DNA of 64,000 nt, taken from assembly GCA_910577735.1 (NCBI GenBank), contig CAJTOO010000006.1, forward strand, positions 62,001 to 126,000, written 5' to 3'. Below are positions 1 through 8,914 of the stretch, piece by piece; position 1 is the stretch's first letter; each line of letters begins with the position of its first letter. Under the pieces are notes generated by a model. The model saw only the letters and a program-made list of their open reading frames with translations, had not been told where the DNA came from and did no database searches. The DNA comes from an uncultured Lachnospiraceae bacterium (GTDB taxonomy: Bacteria > Bacillota > Clostridia > Lachnospirales > Lachnospiraceae). The position numbers were made by a program, and so were the translations under genes.

Positions 1-295
1 GGATATTTTATCCGGTAAGAAGAGCAACATAGAGGAAAATGGAGAAGTCAGGTTTTCCAAGCACGCAGCCAATCGGTTGGCAGACAGGAATATTGAACTG
101 ACGAAGGAACAGGTCAACCGCCTGAACCTGGGAGCAGCGAAAGCTTCTGCGAAAGGGATTCAAGAATCACTGGTCTTGGTAGATTCCCTTGCATTTATCG
201 TGAATGTGCCGAATCAGACGGTCATCACGGCAATGAATCAGACAGAGACTGATGAGAATGTATTTACTAATATTGACGGAGCCGTAATCATATAG
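1..295 (+). CDS. Flagellar operon protein, TIGR02530-like (5' end outside window)
   Basis: The reading frame is open from base 2 to the stop at 293-295, so the gene starts upstream and only its last 97 codons are visible. The motif RFSKHAANRLADRNIEL (encoded near 47-100) is typical of the small conserved protein found just before flgE in Clostridia and Bacillus (TIGR02530 family). The role of that family is not established; its position suggests hook assembly. A TTG at 77 could be read as a start, but it cuts through the conserved motif, so I reject it. The following flgE starts 82 bases downstream. Confidence 0.8.
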   Translation, partial: DILSGKKSNIEENGEVRFSKHAANRLADRNIELTKEQVNRLNLGAAKASAKGIQESLVLVDSLAFIVNVPNQTVITAMNQTETDENVFTNIDGAVII

Positions 296-377
296 CCGGA
301 CCTTAACGGAGGCTTGATGGCCCTTGACTGACAGATAGGGCGGACGGTTCTTAACAGAATAAGGAGGTCATTTCATT

Positions 378-2417
378 ATGATGAGATCATTGTTCTCTGG
401 TGTGTCAGGTCTTAAGACACATCAGACAAGAATGGACGTTATCGGTAACAATATCGCTAACGTTAATACTACAGCGTATAAAGCACAGACCATGGTATTC
501 AGCGACTTATTATACCAGCAGACACAGGCGGCAACCGGCGCTAACGAGGCAACAGGACGAGGCGGTACTAACCCCAGACAGATCGGTCTTGGTGCCAAGA
601 CATCGGCAATCTCTACCGCTATCACCAGACAGGGTTCCGCACAGTCAACCAATAACCCCTTTGATATCATGATTACGGGTGAATCTTTCTTCGTTGTAAA
701 CAATGGTACCCAGAATTTCTTTACCAGAGACGGTTCTTTCACCATTGATGGAGCGGGCAACCTGGTTATGGCAAGTACCGGTTACAAGGTAATGGGCTGG
801 CAGGTGGATCCGGCTACCGGTGATGTCAGACCGGATATGGTGTCTGCTCTGCAGGTTATGCACAGGGATAATCTGACTGTTGGGGCAGAGGCGACGACCA
901 AGGCTTATGCATCGGGTATTCTGGATAAGAATGATACAAATGCGGCCAGTCCTGGCGGAAAAACCATAACGCTTAGCTTTTTTGATAATCTTGGCTACGA
1001 GTATACCGCAAAACTCAGTATACACAGAGATGGTGCAGAGGGTAAGTACCGCGTGAGACTGGATGATATCATTGATGCGGATAAGGTATCCCTGGTGAAA
1101 AAGTATGGCCTGGAGAATATTAACCAGATTGCCAGCTTCGGCGGTACCTCACAGGATATTACTACGATGCTTTATTCTCCGGCAGATAACGCAAAGGTTG
1201 AGAATGGTAATGGAACAACAGATAATGTCTTTTCTGTTACTTTCCCGATTTCTGAGGTGCTTAATATTGACGGCAATGCACTTTTAAAGGCGGCAGGAGA
1301 GGAAAATATTAAGCTGGTGTCACCTGCAGATGGTGATAAAACAGTAGTGGGTACTAAGTATGAAGTGAACACCTCACTGAGTCTGACTAAGAAGGATCTT
1401 GAGAAAGACCCGTATAATTTAATTTATTATGATGGAGCCTACTGGACGAAAGCAGACGGTGTGGCAGATAACGCTGATCCCGCTGATAAGGTAGCTACGA
1501 AGCTTGACCCGACAGATACAGCAGCTTGGGAAAAAGCACTTAAGGCAATGAAGGGATTAGAAGATGTAAAACTTAATTCTGTTGCGGTTGATGTAGATGG
1601 GAAGGTTACATTGGATATTAACGCAGAGTGTGAGGCTTTGACAGAGGCTACTCGTAAGGGTGATAATTTTGAGAGTACTTATACGGATGAGAAAGATATT
1701 CTCAAATATGTCTACAATGTAGAAGATAAAGATGGCACAACATATAGTCTTGGTTATGTAGGACCGGATGGCCGGGCCCAGATTACGGCAACCACGATTA
1801 AGACAGGATTCCCCTTGGAGTACGATACGGACAATGGTGAGTTTGTCTATATCGGCACGCCGGGCAGCGACAGCCAAACACTTACCTTTAATGCATCAGC
1901 TTCAACGCTGACAGGCGATACGGTAAGTCTGACACACTTTAGCAATATTGATATTGATTTCGCCAGCACGACGATGCTGAATAACGGTAAAGTGTCTACC
2001 ATCGGCGCTGATCCGGGTGCAGGTGATGAAGCCAACACAGGAATCGGTAGAAAGTACGGTGAGCTCATTGGTCTCGAGGTGGGTCAGGACGGTAAGATCA
2101 CAGCGTCTTATGACAATGGTATTTCCAAGGTGTTAGGACAGATCGCGGTGGCAAACTTTGCTAATGCAGCAGGTCTTTCCAAGGCCGGTAATAACCTGTA
2201 TTCTGCAACCATGAACTCGGGTGAGTTTGATGGTGTAGGCAGTGATATCACATCAGACGGCGGTACGATGGAGTCAGGTGTACTGGAGATGAGTAATGTA
2301 GACTTGTCCTCAGAGTTTACGGAGATGATCACCACACAGCGTGGTTTCCAGGCTAACAGCCGTATCATTACCACTTCGGATTCCCTGCTGGAAGAGCTGG
2401 TTAATCTGAAGAGATAA
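378..2417 (+). CDS. flgE: Flagellar hook protein FlgE
   Basis: Structural subunit of the extracellular flagellar hook, exported through the flagellar type III gate. The N-terminus (residues 1-36, with SGVSGLKTHQTRMDVIGNN) and the C-terminus (last 44 residues, with TQRGFQANSRIITTSD) are the paired coiled-coil rod/hook signatures of the FlgE/FlgF/FlgG family. At 679 residues it is much longer than the roughly 400 of enterobacterial FlgE; the extra length lies in the variable middle (about residues 180-560), which is Asp/Thr-rich and probably surface exposed. An AAGGAGG ribosome site (near 361) precedes the ATG at 378. An intrinsic terminator follows directly. Confidence 0.95.
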   Translation: MMRSLFSGVSGLKTHQTRMDVIGNNIANVNTTAYKAQTMVFSDLLYQQTQAATGANEATGRGGTNPRQIGLGAKTSAISTAITRQGSAQSTNNPFDIMITGESFFVVNNGTQNFFTRDGSFTIDGAGNLVMASTGYKVMGWQVDPATGDVRPDMVSALQVMHRDNLTVGAEATTKAYASGILDKNDTNAASPGGKTITLSFFDNLGYEYTAKLSIHRDGAEGKYRVRLDDIIDADKVSLVKKYGLENINQIASFGGTSQDITTMLYSPADNAKVENGNGTTDNVFSVTFPISEVLNIDGNALLKAAGEENIKLVSPADGDKTVVGTKYEVNTSLSLTKKDLEKDPYNLIYYDGAYWTKADGVADNADPADKVATKLDPTDTAAWEKALKAMKGLEDVKLNSVAVDVDGKVTLDINAECEALTEATRKGDNFESTYTDEKDILKYVYNVEDKDGTTYSLGYVGPDGRAQITATTIKTGFPLEYDTDNGEFVYIGTPGSDSQTLTFNASASTLTGDTVSLTHFSNIDIDFASTTMLNNGKVSTIGADPGAGDEANTGIGRKYGELIGLEVGQDGKITASYDNGISKVLGQIAVANFANAAGLSKAGNNLYSATMNSGEFDGVGSDITSDGGTMESGVLEMSNVDLSSEFTEMITTQRGFQANSRIITTSDSLLEELVNLKR

Positions 2418-2435
2418 TTTTACTGAATAGGACCG

Positions 2436-2468
2436 AGAGGAACTTTCTGGAAAGAAAGTTCCTCTTTT
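2436..2468 (+). terminator. Intrinsic terminator after flgE
   Basis: A perfect 12-bp stem (AGAGGAACTTTC paired with GAAAGTTCCTCT) has a 6-base loop and is followed by TTTT and an A/T-rich stretch. It lies inside the flagellar operon, 19 bases after the flgE stop. Confidence 0.85.
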
Positions 2469-2477
2469 AAAATTCTT

Positions 2478-2506
2478 TTGCAGTTTTTGATGATGTGTGG
2501 TAGAAT
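2478..2506 (+). promoter_or_regulatory. Sigma-A-type promoter upstream of flbD/motA
   Basis: TTGCAG (2478-2483), a 17-base spacer and TAGAAT (2501-2506) give a good match to the vegetative promoter consensus. It sits just after the flgE terminator and about 75 bases before flbD, so it probably restarts transcription for flbD-motA-motB and the genes beyond. Confidence 0.55.
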
Positions 2507-2580
2507 AATAAAGTTCCATGTAATCTGGATTTTCCGGATGAAAATACAGGGAATATTAATGACAAGTATAGGGGGATTTG

Positions 2581-2766
2581 ATGGTAGAAGTAACGAAAAT
2601 AAATGGTGTGAAAGTGCTGATAAATCCGGATTTGTTGGAACTTGTGGAGGAGACTCCGGACACAGTATTGTCGTTTACGACAGGCCGGAAAATAATTGTA
2701 AAAGAAAGTAGACAAGAAGTGAAAAATTTAGTAAAATCGTATAGAAAGGATATTTTTGCAGACTAG
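2581..2766 (+). CDS. flbD: FlbD family flagellar protein
   Basis: Small 61-residue protein with the family pattern MVEVTKINGVKVLINPDLLE near its start. FlbD-type proteins (also called YlzI or SwrD) sit between flgE and motA/fliL; SwrD is reported to raise stator-generated torque in B. subtilis. A GGGGG ribosome site 6 bases upstream supports the ATG at 2581; a TTG one codon earlier is less likely. The stop lies 21 bases before motA, consistent with co-transcription with the stator genes. Confidence 0.85.
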   Translation: MVEVTKINGVKVLINPDLLELVEETPDTVLSFTTGRKIIVKESRQEVKNLVKSYRKDIFAD

Positions 2767-2787
2767 TGTAAAAGTGGGTGTGTACAT

Positions 2788-3594
2788 ATGGATATAGCAT
2801 CAGTTTTAGGCTTGGCAATGTGTTTGGTATTGGTTATTTTCGGTATTGTGTTTGATAAGGACGCGGGTATTGTACTTTCCAATCTGGTTAGCTTTGTAGA
2901 TGTCCCGTCCATATTGATTACTTTCGGCGGTTCTTTCAGTTGTATTCTTGCCAGCTATACGCTGCCGAATTATCTTGCTGGTCTTAAAAGTATAAAGCTT
3001 ATTTTTAAAATGTCGGCGATGGATGTTCCCGATGTGATTAAGAAGATTATAGAGTTATCTAATGTGGCCCGTAAGGAAGGTTTGCTTTCTCTGGAAGAAG
3101 CAGCCAGCGACATTGATGATGACTTTTTGAAGAAAGGCATCCTTCTGATTGTTGACGGTACGGATCCTGAGTTGGTGCGTGCCATCATGGAGACGGAGCT
3201 TGTCAGTGTAGAAGGCAGACATAAGGATAAAATCGGGTTCTGGGAGAATCTGGGTGCGATGGGTCCTGCCTGGGGTATGATTGGTACACTGATTGGTCTG
3301 ATCAACATGTTGAAAAAGATGGATGATCCGTCTGCCATTGGTCCTTCCATGGCGGTTGCGTTGATTACTACCCTGTATGGTTCGATTCTTGCCAACTGGA
3401 TTTGTGCGCCTGTGGCGAGTAAGTTAAAGGCTAAGAATGCGGATGAGATGATGGTCAAGGAGATAGAAATAGAAGGTCTTTTGTCCATTCAGGCGGGTGA
3501 GAACCCTCGAGTGATTGAAGAGAAGCTGAAATCCTTCCTGGCACCGGCAGACAGAGGAGTTTCGGAAGAAGGCGGAGGTGAGTTGGATGGCTAA
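2788..3594 (+). CDS. motA: Flagellar stator protein MotA
   Basis: Ion-channel subunit of the stator, which works with MotB in the cytoplasmic membrane to drive rotor FliG. The 268 residues show the four expected membrane segments: two near the N-terminus (about 5-24 and 40-60) and two after the large cytoplasmic loop (about 150-175 and 185-205). The motif GAMGPAWGMIGTLIGL contains the conserved proline next to the ion path. The gene overlaps motB by 8 bases, so translation is probably coupled. Having motA/motB inside the fla operon between flbD and fliL is common in Clostridia. Confidence 0.95.
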   Translation: MDIASVLGLAMCLVLVIFGIVFDKDAGIVLSNLVSFVDVPSILITFGGSFSCILASYTLPNYLAGLKSIKLIFKMSAMDVPDVIKKIIELSNVARKEGLLSLEEAASDIDDDFLKKGILLIVDGTDPELVRAIMETELVSVEGRHKDKIGFWENLGAMGPAWGMIGTLIGLINMLKKMDDPSAIGPSMAVALITTLYGSILANWICAPVASKLKAKNADEMMVKEIEIEGLLSIQAGENPRVIEEKLKSFLAPADRGVSEEGGGELDG

Positions 3595-4393
3595 CAAGAA
3601 GCCGGAAGAACCGCCGAAAGGCGCCCCGGCGTGGCAGGCCACGTTCGCGGATCTGATGAATCTGTTGCTTTGTTTCTTTGTGTTACTTTTTTCTATGTCT
3701 ACTGTGGATGCGGAGAAGTGGGAAAAGGTAGTGGCTTCTTTTAACCAGACCTTTTCTGTGTTCACTGCAGGCGCTACGGCAATCGGTGATGGTATTCTAA
3801 TCAGTAATGGTGTTAGTCAGCTCAATGAGCTGGATGAATATATTAATAGTACAGGTAAGATGGATGATGGTGAGATCGTCTCCGAGGATGTAGCTGCGGC
3901 GCAGGCACAGATAGAGGAGGCGCAGATGGAAGAGTCTGAGGAACTTGCCGAGATGATTCAGGAGGCTGTTACAGAAAAGGATATGGATGAGATGATCGAT
4001 GTCGAATTTACGTCCCAGTATGTGCAGCTCACCTTAAAGGGAGCGCTTCTTTTTGATTCGGGAAGTACGCTTTTAAAAGATGAGGCTTTGCCGGTTTTAG
4101 ACCAGGTGGGACTGATACTGGAACGATATGCGGATGGCACGATTGAAATAGAGGGTCACACGGATAATGTGCCGATGTCGGGGGCAAAGTATTCCAACAA
4201 TGATGAACTGAGTTCTGGCCGTGCACTGTCAGTGTTCAATTATCTGCTGGGTAGCACAAATCTTAATCCGGCTAACATCAAACATGCAGGCCGGGGAGAA
4301 TATCTTCCGGTGGCAGATAATGCTACGGCGGAAGGCCGTTCCAAGAACAGAAGAGTTGAGATTAAGATATATAACTCATTGAGTTCTTACTAG
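3587..4393 (+). CDS. motB: Flagellar stator protein MotB
   Basis: Stator subunit that anchors the motor to peptidoglycan and carries the ion-binding aspartate. With the ATG at 3587 (ribosome site GGCGGAGG, spacing 9) the protein has 268 residues; the alternative GTG at 3578 would fall on the ribosome site. The single membrane helix contains TFADLMNLLLCFF, where Asp22 is the ion-coupling residue. A Glu-rich plug/linker region follows. The C-terminal OmpA-like peptidoglycan-binding domain (about 145-268) has EGHTDNVPMSG and NRRVEI. Whether it uses protons or sodium cannot be decided from the sequence. Confidence 0.95.
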   Translation: MANKKPEEPPKGAPAWQATFADLMNLLLCFFVLLFSMSTVDAEKWEKVVASFNQTFSVFTAGATAIGDGILISNGVSQLNELDEYINSTGKMDDGEIVSEDVAAAQAQIEEAQMEESEELAEMIQEAVTEKDMDEMIDVEFTSQYVQLTLKGALLFDSGSTLLKDEALPVLDQVGLILERYADGTIEIEGHTDNVPMSGAKYSNNDELSSGRALSVFNYLLGSTNLNPANIKHAGRGEYLPVADNATAEGRSKNRRVEIKIYNSLSSY

Positions 4394-4477
4394 GCTGTTC
4401 TTAAGTTTACTTAAGTGTTTTCGCAAGGGTAGACTTCAGATAGATGTAAAAGGTGATAAAAGGAGAATAGTACGGCT

Positions 4478-4996
4478 ATGAAGAAAAATCTGATTTCCAT
4501 TATTATTCTTGCGCTGTTGATAGTAAATATTGTATTGACAGCCATAATGATGTTCAGTGTAACAGGCGCATCCAAGAAGACGGCGGCTTTGGTAGATAAT
4601 ATTGCCACGGCGCTTGATCTGGAACTGGTGTCAAATGAGGAGGCGGAAGTCGAAGAGGTTGTTTCGATGGCAGACACTGAGACATATTCGATAGCAGAAC
4701 CTATGACGATTCCGCTGAAAAAGAGTGAGGGTGATGACAAGGACCATTATTGTATCGTATCTATCACGTTGGCTATCAATATCAATGCGGAAGGTTATAA
4801 GGACTATGGCTCTGACCTGAGTACGAAAGAAGGGTTGATTAAAGATGAGATTAACAGTGTCTTTGCCCAGTACACAATGGAAGAAGCCAGAAATGATCAG
4901 GAAAAGATCAAACAGGAGATTCTTGAAAGAATACAGGCGATGTTCGATTCCAAGTTTATCTATAATGTGTCATTTGGCGACATCATGTTTGGGTAG
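4478..4996 (+). CDS. fliL: Flagellar basal body-associated protein FliL
   Basis: Single-pass membrane protein of 172 residues that associates with the stator and basal body. The N-terminal membrane helix is at residues 5-26. An acidic linker (EEAEVEEVVSM) is followed by the FliL periplasmic domain, ending in the family-typical FDSKFIYNVSFGDIMF. An AAAGGAG ribosome site precedes the ATG. It sits between motB and fliM as in many Firmicutes. FliL domains are highly divergent, so the call rests on architecture and position together. Confidence 0.88.
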   Translation: MKKNLISIIILALLIVNIVLTAIMMFSVTGASKKTAALVDNIATALDLELVSNEEAEVEEVVSMADTETYSIAEPMTIPLKKSEGDDKDHYCIVSITLAININAEGYKDYGSDLSTKEGLIKDEINSVFAQYTMEEARNDQEKIKQEILERIQAMFDSKFIYNVSFGDIMFG

Positions 4997-5035
4997 TATT
5001 TAGAAAAAATAAGTACCACAGGAGGTGAACTTTTC

Positions 5036-6016
5036 GTGGGTGAGGTACTATCTCAAAGTGAGATTGACAATCTGCTGGCGGCTTTGAGCAGTGGCGAAAT
5101 AGATGCAGATGATATGAATGATGCCAATGACAAACAGGTGAAGAACTATGACTTTAAACGTCCTACAAAGTTCTCCAAAGAGCATCTGCGAACATTGGAA
5201 ATTATATATGAACATTATGGGCGGCTGTTGTCCACGAGTCTGCCGGTATATTTGAGAAAAAATGTGCAGGTATCCGTAGCAAGTTCCGAGACGGTTATTT
5301 TCTCGGAGTTCAGCAACGCCCTTTCAAATCCGGTTATTCTCGGTATTGTAAATTTTAAGCCCCTTGGCGGTACGATACTGATAGAACTGGCGGCTCAGCT
5401 TGGGTTTGCGATGATAGACAGGATGCTGGGCGGTGCAGGTGATCCGCTGGAAAAGAATCGGGATTACACAGAAATAGAAATGACGATCATAGAGAAGATG
5501 ATGGTGGTGTGCATGCAGCTTATGCGGGAGCCGTGGAGAAATGTGGTCGATATCAATCCCATGATGGAGAGAATAGAGACAAATTCTCAGTTCGCACAGA
5601 TCATTGCACCTAACGATATGATCGCTATTGTAACATTGAATATAAAAATAGGCGAAGTCGAAGGCTTCATGAATGTATGTCTCCCCTTCTTCACGTTGGA
5701 GAGTGTCATGGATAAGCTCAATACGAAGTTCTGGTATGCTAACATGCAGGAACAGAACGAAGAGGACTTCGAAGAGTATATCGGAGCTCTGATCAAGAGA
5801 GTGGATGTTCCGGTCAAGGCAGTGCTTGGCAAGACCAGCATATCGGTTACCGATTTTGTCAATCTGCAGATTGGAGATATCATACGATTAGATACCGAAG
5901 TGGAGCAGGATCTTAAGGTGTATGTGGGTAATATCAAGAAGTTTACCGCATTGCCCGGTACCAGCAAAGACAGAAATGCTGTCAGAGTCACATCGGTAAT
6001 CAGAGAGGGGGAATAG
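5036..6016 (+). CDS. fliM: Flagellar motor switch protein FliM
   Basis: C-ring protein that binds phospho-CheY and switches rotor direction. The 326 residues begin at GTG with a strong GGAGGTG ribosome site 8 bases upstream. The N-terminal peptide LSQSEIDNLLAAL is the canonical CheY-binding segment. The middle CheC-like domain contains LGGAGDPLEKNRDYTEIE, and a C-terminal SpoA domain (about 245-320) mediates packing with FliY. fliY starts 5 bases after the stop, so the two are probably coupled. Confidence 0.96.
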   Translation: MGEVLSQSEIDNLLAALSSGEIDADDMNDANDKQVKNYDFKRPTKFSKEHLRTLEIIYEHYGRLLSTSLPVYLRKNVQVSVASSETVIFSEFSNALSNPVILGIVNFKPLGGTILIELAAQLGFAMIDRMLGGAGDPLEKNRDYTEIEMTIIEKMMVVCMQLMREPWRNVVDINPMMERIETNSQFAQIIAPNDMIAIVTLNIKIGEVEGFMNVCLPFFTLESVMDKLNTKFWYANMQEQNEEDFEEYIGALIKRVDVPVKAVLGKTSISVTDFVNLQIGDIIRLDTEVEQDLKVYVGNIKKFTALPGTSKDRNAVRVTSVIREGE

Positions 6017-6020
6017 AAGC

Positions 6021-7235
6021 ATGGACGGAATGTTATCACAAGATGAAATAAATGCACTCTTGACCGGTATGGATGCACCAGCCGATGATGGGGATGCTGC
6101 GGTGGAATCTGTGGATACAGATGGGGCTGTGGCAGATGAGAGCTTACTTACGGAAAGTGAAAAAGATGCCATTGGCGAGGTGGCTAATATCAGCATGGGA
6201 TCCTCGGCCACCACACTGTTTTCCATTGTTAACCGTAAGGTTAATATTACCACGCCGACGGTTAAGATGGCGGTGTGGAAGAATGTACTGGAAGAATATG
6301 AGAAGCCATGCGTGTTTATTCAGATTAAATATACACAGGGATTGGATGGTTCCAATATTCTGGTATTGAAGGAGCATGATGTAAAGGTCATCACTGATCT
6401 GATGATGGGTGGTGACGGAAGTAATACAGATGGAGAACTGGGAGAATTGCATCTGAGTGCAATTTCCGAGGCCATGAATCAGATGATGGGTTCATCAGCA
6501 ACATCTCTTTCCACCATGCTTGGCAAGATGATTGATATTAGTCCGCCGGAGGCAAGTCTTGTTGATTTGACTGCTTTTAAGTCCGGTGGTGATATAGCGG
6601 CTTTTCTGGAAGGTACTTTTGTCAAGATTGCTTTTCGTATGCAGATTGATGATTTGGTGGATTCTTCCATCATGCAGTTATATCCGATAGATTTTGCAAA
6701 AGAAATATATAATACATTTATTAACAGTCAGGGTGGTGATGCACCCGCCGCACCGGCGCCAGAGCCTGCACCGGCTCCTGCTCCTGCGCCGGCACCACAG
6801 ATGGCGCCTCAGATGGATATGAGCCAGATGGGCATGCCACAGATGGATATGAGCCAGATGGCAATGCCGCAGATGCAGATGATGCCGCAGATGGGTATGC
6901 CGCAGATGCAGATGATGCCACAGATGCAGATGCAGCCTAACATGAATATACAACCAGTCCAGTTCCAGAATTTCTCCAGTGATTTTAATCCGATGCAGAG
7001 TCAGGAGAATATTGAGCTGATTAAGGATGTACCGTTGGAAGTAACGGTTGAGCTGGGAAGAACATCAAAGTCCATTTCAGATATTTTGGATTTTGCACCG
7101 GGAACGATCATTGAGCTGGATAAGATTGCCGGAGAACCCATTGATGTTTTGGTAAATGGTAAGTTTGTGGCAAAGGGTGAAGTAGTAGTCATTGAGGAAA
7201 GTTTTGGTATTCGTGTAACTGAAATTATCAAATAA
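6021..7235 (+). CDS. fliY: Flagellar motor switch phosphatase FliY
   Basis: C-ring protein of Gram-positive bacteria combining a CheC-type CheY-P phosphatase with a FliN-type SpoA domain. The 404 residues show an N-terminal FliM-like CheY-binding peptide (LSQDEINALLTGM), two CheC-like helices (ESEKDAIGEVANISMG and SAISEAMNQMMGSS, each with the E...N pair of phosphatase sites), then a linker and the SpoA domain (about 330-404). The linker is odd: a Pro-Ala stretch followed by a long Met/Gln repeat built from MPQM and MSQM units. No separate fliN is present, which fits FliY filling that role. Confidence 0.95.
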   Translation: MDGMLSQDEINALLTGMDAPADDGDAAVESVDTDGAVADESLLTESEKDAIGEVANISMGSSATTLFSIVNRKVNITTPTVKMAVWKNVLEEYEKPCVFIQIKYTQGLDGSNILVLKEHDVKVITDLMMGGDGSNTDGELGELHLSAISEAMNQMMGSSATSLSTMLGKMIDISPPEASLVDLTAFKSGGDIAAFLEGTFVKIAFRMQIDDLVDSSIMQLYPIDFAKEIYNTFINSQGGDAPAAPAPEPAPAPAPAPAPQMAPQMDMSQMGMPQMDMSQMAMPQMQMMPQMGMPQMQMMPQMQMQPNMNIQPVQFQNFSSDFNPMQSQENIELIKDVPLEVTVELGRTSKSISDILDFAPGTIIELDKIAGEPIDVLVNGKFVAKGEVVVIEESFGIRVTEIIK

Positions 7236-7255
7236 TATGTAATAGGAGAAGAAAG

Positions 7256-7618
7256 ATGGCAAAGAATATTTTAGTATGTGACGATGCAGCGTTTATGCGA
7301 ATGATGATCAAGGATATCCTGACCAAAAATGGTTATAATGTGGCAGGAGAGGCTGAGAATGGCGCTAAGGCGGTTGAAAAGTACAATGAACTGAAGCCGG
7401 ATCTTGTTCTGATGGATATTACCATGCCGGAGATGGATGGTATTCAGGCGCTTAAGAAGATCAAAGAAGGAGATCCGGGCGCTATGGTTATTATGTGTTC
7501 TGCTATGGGACAGCAGGCGATGGTTATCGAATCCATTCAGTCCGGGGCGAAGGACTTCATTGTTAAACCTTTCCAGGCTGACCGTGTACTTGAAGCCGTG
7601 AAGAAGGTTGTGGGATAA
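7256..7618 (+). CDS. cheY: Chemotaxis response regulator CheY
   Basis: Single-domain receiver of 120 residues that carries the signal from CheA to FliM/FliY. The acidic pair is D9-D10, the phosphorylation site is D54 in LVLMDITMPEMDG, the switch residue is S82 and the conserved lysine is K104 in IVKPF. It has no output domain. A GGAGAAG ribosome site precedes the ATG. Its place between fliY and fliO matches the B. subtilis operon. Confidence 0.95.
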   Translation: MAKNILVCDDAAFMRMMIKDILTKNGYNVAGEAENGAKAVEKYNELKPDLVLMDITMPEMDGIQALKKIKEGDPGAMVIMCSAMGQQAMVIESIQSGAKDFIVKPFQADRVLEAVKKVVG

Positions 7619-7619
7619 T

Positions 7620-8006
7620 ATGATTCTTTTGACGGTATCGGGTAAAACTGACTCCTATGTACAGTTTATAACGATATTGATACTTTTTGTATTCGTGCTG
7701 GGTATTACTTATTTTGTCACCAAATGGATTGGCGGCTATCAGAAGAGTGTATCGTCGAATGCAAATATGGAAGTTGTTGAGACGCTCCGTATGTCTAACA
7801 ACAAGTATGTGCAGATTATAAAAATTGGTCAGAAATATTTGGCAGTTGCGGTCTGCAAAGATAGTGTTACAATGTTAACAGAGATTCCCGGAGAAGAGTT
7901 ATGCTTTTCAACGGGGAGTACTGGAGGTCTGTCCGGTTTTAGGGATATACTGACCAAAATTCAAAAAGAAAAATTTCTGGAAAAAGAAGACGGGCGAGAC
8001 GAATGA
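7620..8006 (+). CDS. fliO: Flagellar biosynthesis protein FliO
   Basis: Small membrane protein that helps assemble the FliP ring of the export gate. From the ATG at 7620 it has 128 residues, one membrane helix (about 14-37) and a short cytoplasmic domain with the FliO pattern VVETLRMSNNKYVQIIKIG. A TTG 12 bases earlier would overlap the cheY end and is less likely. The stop overlaps the fliP start (ATGA at 8003-8006), showing translational coupling. FliO is poorly conserved, so context carries weight. Confidence 0.85.
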   Translation: MILLTVSGKTDSYVQFITILILFVFVLGITYFVTKWIGGYQKSVSSNANMEVVETLRMSNNKYVQIIKIGQKYLAVAVCKDSVTMLTEIPGEELCFSTGSTGGLSGFRDILTKIQKEKFLEKEDGRDE

Positions 8007-8884
8007 AGAGATATTTTTCCGGATATCATTTGGCAAAATTAATATGCCTGCTGGTGGTGGCAGGCATATTGTGTCTTAGTCAGAAGGTAACAGTTTACGC
8101 AGTAAATGATACTCCCTACCGGGAGTCCAATCTTACAGGTACCAGTTCGGAACGGACCAATATTAATCCGCCGGGAGACTCAGATAATGCCGATGATCTT
8201 GCAGAACTGAATATAGCCAATACGGTGACGGTTACATACAACAATGGTAATGGCAGTGTGAATGGCGCTTTGCGTATTCTGGTGATCCTTACCCTGATTG
8301 CTATTGCACCGTCATTGATTGTTATGTTAACCTCCTTTACCAGGGTCATTATTGTCCTGCACTTTACGAGGCAGGCACTCAATACGCAGTCGGCACCGCC
8401 TAATATGGTATTGATAGGCATTGCCCTCTTTTTGACATTTTTCATCATGCAGCCCACACTGGCTCAGATATATACCGAGGCGGTGGTGCCTTATGAGGCG
8501 GGTGAAATGGAAACAGAGGAAGCAATCACTGCGGCGGCAGCACCGATCAGACAGTTTATGTATAGCCAGACGCTTAAGAAGGATGTTGCTTTTTTTATGG
8601 ACATCAACCGGACTGAGTGGGATGGAGAACTGGAAAGTATTCCTATGAGTGTGCTGGTGCCAAGCTTTATCATCAATGAGCTCAGGACAGCGTTTATTAT
8701 AGGTTTCCTGATATATATTCCGTTTATCGTGATTGATATGGTGGTAGCGTCCACGCTGATGAGCATGGGTATGATGATGCTGCCGCCGACTACCATTTCC
8801 ATGCCCTTTAAGATACTGTTGTTCGTATTGGCGGATGGTTGGTATCTGATAATCAAGGGTGTGGTAGAGAGTTTCTATTATTAG
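8003..8884 (+). CDS. fliP: Flagellar export gate protein FliP
   Basis: Core pentameric subunit of the flagellar type III export gate. The 293 residues begin with a cleavable-looking signal peptide (LAKLICLLVVAGILCL), then the FliP domain with LTSFTRVIIVLHFTRQAL and four membrane segments. The motif LPPTTISMPFKILLFVLADG near the C-terminus is diagnostic. The length is usual for the family. It starts inside the last codon of fliO, and fliQ follows. Confidence 0.96.
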   Translation: MKRYFSGYHLAKLICLLVVAGILCLSQKVTVYAVNDTPYRESNLTGTSSERTNINPPGDSDNADDLAELNIANTVTVTYNNGNGSVNGALRILVILTLIAIAPSLIVMLTSFTRVIIVLHFTRQALNTQSAPPNMVLIGIALFLTFFIMQPTLAQIYTEAVVPYEAGEMETEEAITAAAAPIRQFMYSQTLKKDVAFFMDINRTEWDGELESIPMSVLVPSFIINELRTAFIIGFLIYIPFIVIDMVVASTLMSMGMMMLPPTTISMPFKILLFVLADGWYLIIKGVVESFYY

Positions 8885-8914
8885 ACTCACGGGTAGAGGA
8901 AAGGATGTGATTGT

